From Endomychus coccineus (taxonomy: Eukaryota; Arthropoda; Insecta; Coleoptera; Endomychidae): DNA of 64,000 nt. Position 1 is the first letter of the stretch. Each line of letters opens with the position of its first letter. The stretch is from positions 148,974,243 through 149,038,242 of the forward strand of contig OY294067.1 of assembly GCA_958510875.1 (NCBI GenBank), given 5' to 3'. Position numbers and translations under genes: made by a program. The notes under the pieces are model-generated. The model worked only from the letters and a program-made list of their open reading frames with translations, made no database searches and was not told the origin of the DNA. Positions 1-12,596 of this stretch are shown piece after piece.

Positions 1-1548
1 GCGGGTCTATTATTTCCAGAATTCTCTGCTTTTATTTAGGGTAACACGTTGTTCCTAAACAGTTGGGATTTGCATACCTTGCATCTCAAATATCATTTGT
101 TAGGCTTTCAACTGCTTTTTCTATGTTCAGCTCAGTGTCTTAAGAGAGATCAAGCTTTAGGCTGATGTTGAATACTTTGTATTGTAGTCTCTTGCGACCA
201 TGAATCCATTACCTAAAATGTTGATGAATCTCTCAAAATGTTCCTTTTTACTGCCCTATACTATACATAGTATGTACTGCGAGGGAAGTACTCTAATAGA
301 GGTAGAATTTTTTTCCGGATTCCCATTGTCGTGATTAGCCTTTTACGTGGGGAGTAGATGCCAGACAGGGTGAACGGTTCCATCATATTGTCGTTAATTG
401 AAAGAGCTACATTTCCAATCAACAATATTGTTTTGTGGTATCTAGTATGATTATGCATATACTTGATACTCTTATATTGCTAGCATCCCATTTCTGCCTG
501 CTGGAGGGCTGAAGAGTGTAAGATAGATGGATAGTCTGAAAAAGGTTGCCAATCCACATGTGTGTGATTCGCTCATTCTGAATGTTGCAGGTAATGCAGT
601 AAGTGTGTCAAAATAGTAGCCCACATTCAAGCTCGAAACATCATAATCTGAAATGTATCTCATCGGAAGCGCACGTGAGAATAGACCTGAGTCTGGTATT
701 CTTTTGTTCCCAATAGCGTAGGTGCTAAACGTCAAGAGAAAGTGTTATCGCATTTTAGTTTGTTAATTTTCTCACACGTTTGTTTTTCAAATGCTCATAT
801 ATATTTTTGGGAATATCATGTTATTTGAAAGTTTGTTTTCGCTATTGGTTAATTTTTTTCTCCTTGTACAACATGCAGCGCTTGCACATGTGATGGAGTA
901 CATTCCAGAATTTAATGTTTCGTCATCCGATAAGGCACATCATGAGTACACGGTGCGGAAGCATGGTCTGGCAGATACGGTCTCATCCGAGACCTTCTAT
1001 ACTCGAGGCAAAATATATATTGAATCCGTAATGATTGGGAAATACTTCTTTATCACACTAGCAATATAAAAGTTTTCAATATATGATGATTATCAGATCT
1101 TCATTCGCGCTTCCATCTGGATCTGGATGATCTGGTTGACCTTTAGTTATAATTTGGTGAGAAATATTTGTTGGCTTTGTTCATCCATTAATACTTGATA
1201 TAGTCAAATATGGAAATGGTGACAATATATTATGTACTCAGAATAATTGTCATCAGTTGTTTTAACACGAGACAAATGTTTACTGTTGCACAATAGTTCA
1301 TGAGACGAAAGATTGTTCTTTAATGCTATTCTTCTTATCTACAAATACACCAGGATCTCAACATTTTCCATGGAGTGATCACTAATAATTGCATTCTCAC
1401 AATCATCAGAAACAAATTATCAAACTCCCTCTCAAGTACCAAACTCAGCGATAAAAACTTCTTGGTGAAATCTTTTAATTTTTGAACCGTTAAAGACATA
1501 AAGTATTTGACACTAGCAAACTACCCCGTAAATTTTGTTTCATGTTCA
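1..1548. other. No recognisable gene (anonymous DNA)
   Basis: I see no supportable gene here. The open frames present (261-458 and 472-735 on the minus strand, 791-1069 on the plus strand) are 65-92 codons long, match no family I know, and are of the length expected by chance in AT-rich DNA. The plus-strand frame at 791 starts with a hydrophobic stretch, but has no splice or promoter context that would make it a gene. Local base composition is like that of the surrounding transposon-derived DNA. Confidence 0.6.
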
Positions 1549-2215
1549 AGATATCCATCAGTCAATGTAATACATTTTTTGATTTCTAAGTGGGCCATTT
1601 ATTCATAGATGCTTGAAATATCTTGGTCTTTTCACCATGTTGTGGCCGATTATGCTACGTTCAACAGAGATCATTGTGAACTTTGCTCATTCCACCGATG
1701 AGCTTTATGGGAAGAGCGAAACTACTACCTGGGACTATAAGATCATGACGTTACTGATCGACTTGAACTAGAAAGACATTATCATTGTTATCTGATAAAA
1801 GCCAACATGAGATTGATGAGTATATTCATATATTCATTTATTTCAAATTCTCGTACATTGATTTGGTTTCTTGTCGCCTCCTGGCTTATTCAATTAGTCT
1901 CACTATCCTAGTAACTTATATATTAAGTTCGAGAGAAATCTATCAGTCAATGTATTAGATTATTTTATTTCTTAGTGGGTAATCTATTCGTAGTTGATGT
2001 GAGAAAATTTGGTCTTTTCTTCATGTTCTTCATTCAACAGAAGTCGTTCAGTAACGTTGCAGTTTCACTGATTATCTCTATGAGAAGAGCGAACCTGCTA
2101 TCTGGAATGATGAGGTGGTGACTTACCTGATCGATCAGGACTAAGAAGACCTTATCATGTGACAAGAGCAACATGAGTTAAATGAGTATATCCATATACT
2201 AATTTTTTCCTGATT
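1549..2215. repeat. Diverged direct duplication (two units)
   Basis: Two diverged copies of one sequence lie in tandem, roughly 1549-1880 and 1941-2215. Shared landmarks appear in the same order: a start like ATCAGTCAATGTA, then TTTCT(A)AGTGGG, a run ending GGTCTTTTC, then ATTCAACAGA or GTTCAACAGA, GAAGAGCGAA, a GATCGA block and ATGAGTATAT at the end. Spacing is similar in both copies. No coding frame is conserved. It is probably an old segmental or transposon-derived duplication. Confidence 0.6.
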
Positions 2216-2218
2216 CTC

Positions 2219-4002
2219 TCACACTTGCAAACTAGTTTCTTCGCACAAATCAGACGATGTGACTCGAATTCTGTATAAGTGTTGAGGAAAACTTCCATGA
2301 CCAAACTTTAAACGGTTTATCGATGATACTAAGTATCTAGGTAGGTTCAGATCTCTGTGCCAAAATGACGAAGGGATACAAGATTGAATGGATGAATAAC
2401 GTGTTGGCTTCTTGTTGCAATAATCTTTCCACCAACTTCTCCACCTTTCCAAATTAATTTTTTTAAATTCCATTATACAGTCGCCCGCAGAGAAATTCAG
2501 CTGACAGATTGCATCGCGATACTTTCCTTAGCAAGTCTATCGACCACTCCATTATCTCTAACTCCAGCATGGCCTTTGACCCAGACAAATTCAACAGATT
2601 TGCAATTTTCTCTCAGGAACGATATGAAGTTTATAATGTTCGAAATGGAAGTACTACTTAGATAATTAACAAATGTGAAATTTTTGAGTGCTAGTAAAAC
2701 TGACTGAGAATCGGACGCAACAAAAAATTCTGACTTGGCTGACTTGTCTATAAATTTCAGAGCTTCGGAGATAGCTATCGCTTCCGCAGAAAAAATTGAA
2801 GTAATTGGGTGCAGCTTTCATTCAAATTGTACACCAGAAGCAGCAACATAGTATGCACAAGCAGTACCAGTCTTGATTTTGGAAGCGTCGGTATAAATAA
2901 ATTCAGCGTTTGGGAATTTAGACATAAAATTTTTAACCCATTAATTATTGACCGATGGAATGTCCGTGTAGCTCGGAATATGTACCGATAATTTTGAGAA
3001 AATATCAAAATAATTTCGATCTTCTTTACGACAATGTATAATATTGCCTTTATATGAGGAGAGCTCTCTAAAGGCTATACATACCAGAGGAGAGTTTTTT
3101 TTAATCAAAAACTGTTACATAAATCGTACATGTTAAGAGTAGAAATTTTATTTTCAAGCGGATGAGATGATAACTGTAACTTTATCATGAATTTAATTGC
3201 CAAAAAGTCTCGGCGAATAAATAGTGGTGTTTCCATGGATTCGACATAAAAAGGGAGTTGGAGTAGATTTCATTGCCCCAATACAGATTCGCAAAGCCTG
3301 TCTTTGTAAAACGTTTGATCGTTCTAGAAGAGAAGGACTACAGGATACATAAAATATAGAATCATAATCTAAGATAGATCTAATAAAAGCTTTGTAAAAC
3401 AAAAGAGACGACTAAAAATCAGCTCCTCACCATGTCTTAGTTACCATCTTAAGAAAATGTATACCCTTGTTGCACTTAGAAATGATTAAATCTATGAATG
3501 GTTTCCAAGTCAACTTTTTGTCCAAGATAACACCCAAATATTTTACTTCTCGTTTTAGAGGAAAAATATAGTTACCGAGTTGAATAGTATAATCAGCAAC
3601 AGTGTTGTGTCTAGAAAAAATGGTACATATTGACTATTCTGGAGAAAGTACAAAACCTTGGTTTGAAAACCAGGTTTTTAAATCTACCATAGCTCGACCT
3701 AGGGCTTCAGTACCAGTCTGGAGATTTTGGTGTTCTAAATGAACGCAAAAGTCATCAACGTATTGTATCATGCTGATATTGAGTCCTGTGAAGTTGTGAA
3801 TGTCGGCAGTGTACAGATTAAAGAGCAGAGGACTAAGCACTGAACCTTGCGGCAAGCCGACCGATATTTGACGTGAGCCAATTATTTCATTATTTGGTTT
3901 TCTAATAAACACAGACCGATCCCTATATCTCCCTTGATATGTTGTCAAGATTATAGGAATTTCAGATCTGGGTATGTACTGAAATAAAACATTTTGAGCC
4001 AT
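2219..4002 (-). pseudogene. Non-LTR retrotransposon ORF2 fragment: RT, RNase H and C-terminal region
   Basis: This is a 5'-truncated, decayed ORF2 of a non-LTR retrotransposon with an RNase H domain, as in the I/R1-type groups. Reading the minus strand, 4002-3634 carries reverse transcriptase motifs (VGLPQGSVLSPLLFNLY and QYVDDFCV, the catalytic YxDD). 3402-3193 carries the following thumb region. About 2820-2497 encodes an RNase H fold with the acidic and histidine landmarks AEAIAI, ASDSQS and VKGHAGVRDN, ending at a TGA. 2473-2219 is the C-terminal segment (RLKFGHGSFPQHLYRI) usual after RNase H. Frames change several times, so no full protein can be made. The RT amino-terminal part and the endonuclease are missing beyond about 4010. 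Confidence 0.82.
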
Positions 4003-4010
4003 ATTTTTTG

Positions 4011-4422
4011 GTGTTGTTTTGGTCGTAGAGCTCCTGGCCAGAGTATGAATCTATAGACCACTGATGATATATGTGCAAATACTTCTGAATATAGCACAAG
4101 TCCTACAATGTCTATATGGACATGTTTAAATCATTCTGTTATTGATTGCGGTTTCGTATGACGTTTGATCTTTGAAGATTAACAAACAAACAAATTTTCA
4201 ACCATCGGATCAATGTCGAAATTCTTTTTGTGAAAAATTATTTTGTGCAATTGATTTCTTAGACGTTTTCGTACTAGAATGTGATGAATTATGTTAGTTT
4301 TGAAAGTAACACTTTTAATTATTTCGACGGAATGAAAATCCTGTTCCTTGTTTGTGAACATTAATAAGCACAGCTTTTCATATCGTGTGAATGGCAACAT
4401 AACTGATTCAGATTTTATTTAA
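4011..4422. other. No recognisable gene
   Basis: This 0.4-kb stretch lies between the truncated RT fragment and the (TA)n palindrome. The only open frame (4179-4400, minus) resembles nothing I know. Confidence 0.5.
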
Positions 4423-4432
4423 TTGTTTGTTA

Positions 4433-4473
<41 letters not shown>

Positions 4474-4482
4474 CAAACAACT
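4423..4482. repeat. (TA)n tract inside a palindrome
   Basis: A TA microsatellite (about 4430-4473) is flanked by exact inverted copies: TTGTTTGTTATA on the left and TATAACAAACAA on the right. The whole block can fold into one hairpin. It sits at the 3' end of the R4/Dong-like element, which suggests it was that element's insertion target. Confidence 0.85.
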
Positions 4483-4489
4483 CGCTGCT

Positions 4490-6281
4490 GCGAGCTCTGA
4501 CGGCATCGCAGCAGTCGCGCCAGAAAAAACCTAAAAGGCGGTTAACCGAAGCTACTCCTCCCACCGGTCGGTAAGTAGCTTCAGGTTCCTGAATCGTGTG
4601 CCCTAAGTATTCTAATTGAACCCAGAATGACTGCCTTTTGTATCCGGTCTATCAAGATCTGCGCCGAGTTCCTACAGGCCGGAATGATCTTCAAGTTTGA
4701 ACGCAGCGAAGACCGAATTCCGCCCAAAACACCGATGATCAGAACCACTAATACGACCTTGTGGCCTGGGTATAGCGTGCGGAGCTCGAACAGGAGATCT
4801 TGATATTTTGTCCATTTTTCCTCCTCTTTCAAGACTATGTTCTTCTCTGCCGGAGCGGAGAAATCGATGACATATATAGTCTTGATTAGTTTATCGAGGA
4901 GGACAACGTCAGGCCTATTTGCTTGTATGGACCTGACGGTCGGAAACGGATAATTCCAGAAGATCTGGTATTTTTCGTTTCCGACAAGGGACTCAATATC
5001 TCCTGGCATGTAAGGCAGCACCGGCTCTTGGTCTATTCCGTACGAGTGCCTTAGATGGTAATACAGCACCCGTAGGGCCGCATTACGGCGATGGGTGTAC
5101 GCCGAGGCTGCTTTTGCCGGACATGCCGACAGAAGGTGGAAAAGCGTCTCAGGCGCCTTTCGACAGGCCCTGCAGCTGACATCAGGGACCTGCACACCCA
5201 TCACATTGCGGCGATAGACCAATGTGTTAATTACGCCATCTTGGCAAGCTGCGGTAAATCCCTCAGTCTCGGATGTGAGCCCGGCTGACCTTAGGTAGCC
5301 GAAGGTCAGCCTAGTTGACAAGCCAAACGTTTCGATAGAAAACACCGTGTATCGGCTTGTCAACATGCCGCCTGAGCGTAAGATCTTGCTCCGCGGTATT
5401 TATCTGGGCTTTCAGGCGAGAAGGTAGGAGCTCGAGGTTGCCCTCTAGTCGGCCTTCTCGACTGATCTGAAATTCGAAACCAAGTTCTCCCGCAGCTCTC
5501 TGTGCTGCCTTAACGATAAATGCCCCCACTCCGGCCAATTCGTGACTTTTAACGAGGCACAGGAGGGGGTCCGAGCTCCTAAGAACTTAACAAGTCATAC
5601 TCAGAACCACACTTCGATGCAGACCCTCCAGACTAAGGAGTCCCCTACCTCCCCGATGACGTGGGAGATAAATGCGGGAAACGGACGATCTAGGATGCAA
5701 ACTGTGATGGATATGCATCATTTTCCGGGTGTCTTTATCGAGTCTATGCAGCTCATGGACCGTCCATTTCACCACTACACAAGAGTGGAACAGGACTGGA
5801 ACGGCAAGCATATTTGTTGCAGACACCTTGTTCCCACTCGAAAGTTCGGAAGACCAAATCTTTCGAACAAGGTTTGTGTATTTGCCGCGGAGAGCCACCT
5901 TTACCTGGGAAACGTCATAATTAGGACGCTGTTCAATTTTCAGGTATCGATAGGTCTCTCCAGCATCGAGGTGTTTAAAGATGCTTCCGTCGGCAAGCTG
6001 CATATTCTCGAACACTTCCGGAGATCGTCCTTTCCTCAAATGAAACACTGCGCATTTGTCCAATCCCAACTCCATGCCTACGGCTCGTGTATATTCCTGA
6101 ACCACATTGAGAGATTGATGGAGGTTCTTCTCCCCAGAGACATACAGTTTCAAATCATCCACGTAAAATAAATGGGTGATCTGATGCCTCCGGTCGTTCG
6201 ATGGTCCAGAGTAATATCCACGAGTCCGTCTTAAAGCAATAGAGAGCGGCAGCAGTGAGATATTGAACAAGAGGGGGCTCT
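4490..6281 (-). pseudogene. R4/Dong-like non-LTR retrotransposon fragment (RT plus restriction-like endonuclease)
   Basis: This minus-strand fragment encodes the C-terminal half of a single-ORF retrotransposon of the restriction-like-endonuclease class. From about 6280 down to 5587 it has RT motifs SPLLFNISLLPLS and HLFYVDDLKLY. After a frameshift near 5540-5310, the frame 5366-4581 carries a zinc-knuckle-like CRACRKAPETLFHLLSACP and then a PD-(D/E)XK-like endonuclease signature, RPDVVLLDKLIKTIYVIDFS, followed by KEEEKWTKYQDL. These are usual for R4/Dong and related R2-type elements, which cut specific or simple-repeat targets. The RT amino-terminal part is lost exactly where the Penelope-like element starts (about 6281). 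The 3' end abuts a (TA)n tract. The clade assignment is less sure than the class. Confidence 0.8.
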
Positions 6282-8081
6282 GTGTCGCAGAGATTATTCG
6301 CCAAGATGTGTCGCGTATTCTACGAACCTCGAAGCCACCTAAAAGGAACATTTCACACGACGAGTTCCTAGCACTGAAAACTCTTCGAGAGAACGAAAGC
6401 ATCATCATCCTACCAGCAGATAAAGGAAATGCAACCGTTGTCATGAACACTATTGACTACAGAACCAAGATGGCTGCGCTATTGGACGATCCGACTTACA
6501 AGGAGATTAGGTCTGATCCCACTACATATCTAGAGAAAACAACAAAAGCGAAAATCAAGGCATCTCCTATCGACCCTGAGTTACAGTTACATCTCATTCC
6601 AAGAGAAAAATCATCCAGATGTCCGAAACTGTATGGTCTCCCAAAAATACACAAGCCAGCAGTACCTCTGAGACCAATAATAAGCTCTATCGGCTCACCA
6701 TCACATGCATTAGCAAGATTCCTAGCCAAGAAGTTACAACCGCACGTTGAGACAGCATCATCGTATGTGAGGAACGCGGAACACTTTATCGAACTTCTAG
6801 ATATGCAAATAGTAGGACCTGACGACATATTAGTAAGCTTCGACGTAGCATCCTTGTTCACACAAGTACCCATAAACGAAGCCCTGGAGATCATCCAACA
6901 TAAATACAAACCGGAAGGATACATTATTGACTTGGCCGATGGGATCACCAATCTCACCAGTGATCGCAAATCTTTTCATGGAGGATTTTGAAATTAAAGC
7001 TCTCAACACAGCGCAACTAAAACCCAAACTTTGGCTCAGATATGTAGATGATATTTTCGTTATTTGGCCACATGGAGAAGGACAACTAAGAGGGTTTCTC
7101 GATCACCTGAATGGAATCCATGATCGGATAAAATTCACAATAGAAGCCGAAGAGAACAACCAATTACCATTTCTAGATGTTTTGGTAACAAAGAAAACTG
7201 ACGGCAGTTTGGGACATACAGTATTCAGAAAAAAGACCCACACGAACCGATATTTGAATAGTAACTCGCATCACCATCCATCCCAGCTACAATCAGTCGT
7301 AAATACCCTCATGACAAGGTCAAAACGTCTGGCTGATGCGGAGAACTTCGATGGAGAAATGGAAACCATCCGAGCAGCCCTTAGGATGAATGGCTATTCA
7401 AGAAAACAGATTCATAACTCTCAACGCAAAAATGAGAAGGATGTCAACAATGAAGATCAACCAGTGGGAAACGCTTTTCTACCTTACATAAAAGGCACAA
7501 CTGACAAAATCTGCAAAATACTGAGCCGTCATGATATCAAAACAACCTTCACAACAGATAGGAAAATCAAAAATGTTCTTCGGAATCCAAAAGACAGAAT
7601 TCCTCTAGAATGCCAAGGAGTGTACGAGGTGCCATGTGGTAATTGTGAAAAGACATACATCGGACAGACCAACAGACGCATTGATGGGCGAAAGACTGAA
7701 CATGCAAACGCTGTGTCGAAAAACGAAACCACGTCTTCACTAGCTGAACATGTAAGAAGTACGGGCCATATGATCAACTTTAGCGGCACAAAGATTCTAG
7801 CCAACATTGAACACTTCTACACCAGAATAACCAGGGAGGCAATAGAGATCGAGAAACGTCCACATAGTCTTAACAAACGAGATGATGGACTAAGATTACC
7901 AGCAACATGGAAACCCGCTTTAGAAAGTCGGAAGATACAACCAAAAACAAGAGAGAACGTGGTATCCAGTTCACGTGCAACAGGTCACGGAAACTTTCCG
8001 GCTGATTCCAGCGTCGCAATGACGTCATCCAAACGTGTCACTCGGAGCCAAACACGTAGAAATCAACCAAGCGTGAAATAG
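6282..8081 (+). pseudogene. Penelope-like element: RT and GIY-YIG endonuclease (5'-truncated, frameshifted)
   Basis: The reading frames 6263-6991 and 6927-8081 together encode most of a PLE protein. RT landmarks in order are ILPADKGNATVVM, KLYGLPKIHKPAVPLRPI, LVSFDVASLFTQVPI, PMGSPISPVIANLFMEDFE and LWLRYVDDIFVIW (catalytic YVDD). A C-terminal GIY-YIG nuclease follows: GVYEVPCGNCEKTYIGQT, then the R..EH motif and EAIEIEKRP. Between the two frames, near 6930, residues normally present between motifs A and B are missing and the frame changes, so the copy is dead. The amino-terminal region is absent because the element joins the R4/Dong fragment head to head at about 6281. The stop is a TAG at 8079. 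The 3' untranslated part carries a hammerhead-like motif. Confidence 0.9.
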
Positions 8082-8178
8082 TTCGAAAGTCCAAGGGTCA
8101 AGCATAACGGGGGATATAAATACCTGTCCCTCCAAGTAAGCGTCAGTTCGCCTAGATTTTCCAGACTCTACGGTCGAA

Positions 8179-8220
8179 TCACCTGAAGATGGCAAATGCG
8201 ACTTTGCCGAAACGTCGTGA
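8179..8220 (+). ncRNA. Hammerhead-ribozyme-like motif at PLE 3' end
   Basis: In order, the sequence shows TCAC, CTGAAGA, a 6-bp hairpin stem (GGCAAA/TTTGCC), GAAA, C, GTC and GTGA. TCAC pairs with GTGA (stem I), CTGAAGA fits the hammerhead CUGANGA box, GAAA is the second conserved box, and GUC is a permitted cleavage triplet. Stem III would be only A-U and C-G with no loop, so single-molecule cleavage is doubtful and a dimeric form is more likely. One extra U follows the CUGANGA box. Hammerhead motifs are known in Penelope-like elements. Activity here is inference. Confidence 0.6.
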
Positions 8221-8282
8221 AATTGGTCCTTTTGAGCACCGAAACCACACAACGCGGATCAATACCCGAGAATCCAGTTCTA

Positions 8283-8310
8283 CATATATATATATATATA
8301 TATATATATG
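8283..8310. repeat. (TA)n microsatellite
   Basis: A short pure TA tract lies directly between the 3' end of the plus-strand PLE and the next, minus-strand PLE-like tail. It is a probable integration target or junction. Confidence 0.9.
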
Positions 8311-8580
8311 AATATATGGGATGATTAATTGAGTTTTAGGTTCAGCGTTTAATGAAAAATTACTTTTTTACGTTTCGGTGGTAGATCTCCACCTTTTTCA
8401 AAACATTTAATATGAAACTTAAAAATTCATTCTTTATTATCATGGATGTTAAAACACTACATCTTCATTAGTCATACACGTTTTTTCTTGATTTCCAATT
8501 AGGACTTATTCTACACATTATTTCAAAATTGTATTGTTATATTGTAATTATTGGAATTGTAATCTGTCACGTTAAATCTA
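8311..8580 (-). mobile_element. PLE-like 3' tail remnant
   Basis: On the minus strand at about 8365-8405 there is a hairpin stem (GGTGG/CCACC) followed by GAAACGT, the same layout as the motif at 8179-8220 but with a degenerate first box (TTGAAAA). It directly abuts the (TA)n tract. No protein-coding part remains, so this is probably the tail of a second, severely truncated PLE inserted in opposite orientation. The right limit is uncertain. Confidence 0.4.
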
Positions 8581-8622
8581 ATAAGGTACATATAAAATGA
8601 AATTAGTAGAGTATACACTATG

Positions 8623-9653
<1,031 letters not shown>

Positions 9654-9837
9654 AGAACAATGTTGACCATTACTCGACTGATACTATTTGCCCGACGCTA
9701 CAATTCCACACAAATCTGAAAAGAAGTAAAATTGACTATACTAGTTAAATGGTATTAGTAGATCAAGATATCATCCTGGAGAATTTGAAATTACTTGAGC
9801 AAGACCACTTGGGGAATACGTAGATCCTGGGAACATT

Positions 9838-12596
9838 ATGGTATCAAAAACTGAATCTTTCAACATTACACACTTCAATATTAGAAGTGCTAACAAAAAC
9901 TTTGATGAATTCGTAGCACTCATTGAAACTTATAAACTAACATGTGATATCTTTGTTTTGAGCGAATGTTTCAAAAATGTATCCGTAAATAACCTTAACA
10001 TACCAGGCTATGCGACAATATATAATGATGGTGACTTCAATAGAAACGACGGAGTTTTGATTCTAATAAAATCAAACCTCAACTACAATATTTCAAATTA
10101 TAAACTAATTTTATGCGGCGTATCTTTATATATCATAAATTTAACAATCAATAATGTGTCCTCTAGAATAATTGCTCTATATAGACCCAACCCAACTAAT
10201 GTGACCTTGTTTGTTGATGAACTGAATTCATACCTGGACACAATACAAACCAATAAATTGGACATTCTTATTGGTGATGTCAACATTAATCCATTAAATG
10301 AAAACGATGGTAACGTGAACAAATATCTTGCTGTACTAGCTAAACACGGATTTGTGCCGTACGTACAAAATCCCACAAGAATAACTCCTCAAACCAAGTC
10401 ATGTATCAATCATATTTTCCTTAAAAAACCGAACAATAATCAAAATTTGATTTCCAACTCATATATTCCTAAGTACAACATTACAGATCATTACCCAGTA
10501 TCACTAAATATCGAGTACAACTCCGATAAAGCAAAAACCTTCGACAACACCAAAAAATTCAGAATAAAAATAGACTTAGAAAAGTTGATGACTTTACTAC
10601 AAAAATAATCTTGGGATACAGTAATAAATGAAAATGACCCTCAACTTGCAACCGACTTCTTTTTAAATAAACTTAAAAACATTATTGAAAATTCCAAATG
10701 TACAAAACTATGGCATAAAAAACACACCAAAATCAAACCTTGGATTACCGAAGGATTAATTACATCAATAAGAAATAGGGTCAAATTAAAAAAACAACTA
10801 AACAAACACTTCTCATATAAACTAGAGAAAGAATACAAAATTTACAAGAATAACCTAAATAAACTACTATATAAATATAAAAATAACTATTATCTTAAAC
10901 AAATTGAAAGTAACAAAAACAATTTAAGAAAAACCTATCAACTAATTTCAGAAGCCACTAATGAAAGGAGCAACAATAAAAACTCATTACAGATTACTGA
11001 CAATGAAGGTGTTGTACTTAATGATAACAAACTAATGGCAAATTATTGTAATAATTATTTCAGTAATATAGGCTTAAACATGGTCAAAGACATTGATACT
11101 TCTTTGACAATTAATGAAAATATTTTAATTAATCCCAATTCCATGTTTCTAAACCCAATAACAACAAATGAATTGATAGAACATATATCTGCATTGAAAA
11201 ATAACACTTCCTCCGGCATAGAAGGAATATCCACAGAAACAATTAAACAGAATCATCGATATTTTTTAGAACCTCTTAAACACATATTCAATATGATTAT
11301 TCAAAAAGGACACGTTCCCACTCAGTTCAAATCTTCTATTATCCCAATTCATAAAACTGGCAACAAAACAAATATTACTAACTATAGACCTATCAGCATG
11401 ATAAACTGTTTTGCAAAAATCTTTGAAAAATGCTTAAAAATTCGGTTAGTTAAATTTTTCGATGAAAACAAAATTATACATGACTACCAATATGGTTTTC
11501 GAACTGGCATAACCACCACAGATGCCATGTACAACGTTATCAGAAGTATTACAGAGGAATTGGATGCAAACAAAAAATGCATCGCAATATTCTTGGACTT
11601 GGCAAAAGCATTTGACACTGTTGATCATACAATACTTCTCAACGTATTGGAGCGTTCTGGAATACGAGGAACAGTGTTGGATCTTTTTCGCAGTTATCTG
11701 ATTGATCGCAAACAGAGTGTCCAAATAAATGATACACTAAGTGAAACTATGACTATAAAAATGGGGGTTCCCCAAGGAACAGTTCGTGGTCCAATACTTT
11801 TCCAAGCATATATAAACTCGCTGCTCTGCTTAAAAATGAAAGCAAGAATAATATCATATGCTGATGATACAGTTGTTATTTTCAGCGGAAATATATGGTT
11901 TGAAACTAAAAACTCTATCCAACAAAGCATGGAAACTATTAATAAATGACTGAGTATGTATCGCCTCTCATTGAGTGCCAGTAAGACCCACTATCTTGCC
12001 TTCTCTATAACATCGTCAAATAGACCCAGCTTTTCCAGTATAAAAATTCCGGGTATGAAAAACGAAATTATGGAAATGAAAGAAGTTAAATATTTGGGCA
12101 TTATTATTGAGAACCATTTGAAATGGCACAATCATATAGATTATCTAACGAAAAAAGTGAGGAAACTAATATACACATTTTATCAACTACGACAGTTTTT
12201 ATCAAAAAATCTACTCATACTGATTTACAAATCTCTAGCCGAATCCATCTTTCGTTACGGTATTTTGGTTTGGGGAGCAGCGTATGAAAGTTCTCTACAA
12301 AAGCTGAATACAATACAAAATTACTGAAGATAATTTTGAAGAAAAAAAGATATTTCCATACAAACCTTATATACACAGAGGATATCAGTAACATTCGAAC
12401 ACTATACTTCCATAGCTTATGTGTGTATGCATTTAAAAATAAATTACTTCAGAACACCATTCCCACTTTTTATACTACCAGAAGTACCAGTAAAGAATCA
12501 CTACCCACTCAAAAATTCAACAAGAATATATGCCATCGTTTTCTTATCTACACGTTACCTAAAACTTGTAATATCCTACCTCTAAACATTATTTAG
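9838..12596 (+). pseudogene. Non-LTR retrotransposon ORF2: APE endonuclease and reverse transcriptase
   Basis: From the ATG at 9838 the frame encodes an apurinic-like endonuclease (ITHFNIRSANKN, LSECF, IGDVNINPL, ITDHYPVSLNI, final SDH-type motif present as TDH). An RT follows: IPIHKTGNKTNITNYRPISM, FLDLAKAFDTVDH, MGVPQGTVRGPILFQAYIN and SYADDTVVIF (YADD). The same frame runs from 9838 to about 12,327 and is broken only by a TAA at 10606, a TGA at 11947 and a TGA at 12325. After that the C-terminal part continues in another frame to 12596. There is no RNase H domain. The layout fits CR1/Jockey-superfamily elements; I cannot fix the clade. Damage is light, so this is a fairly young insertion. 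Confidence 0.88.

Noticed and set aside
791..1069. 92-codon plus-strand frame with a hydrophobic start, considered as a secreted protein
   Set aside because: Low complexity, no family resemblance, no transcription or splice context; chance frame is likelier.
6496..7027. Minus-strand frames opposite the PLE RT (157 and 65 codons)
   Set aside because: Antisense shadows of the PLE coding sequence.
8365..8405. Functional hammerhead ribozyme on the minus strand
   Set aside because: The first conserved box is degraded (TTGAAAA instead of CUGANGA); kept only as a PLE-tail marker.
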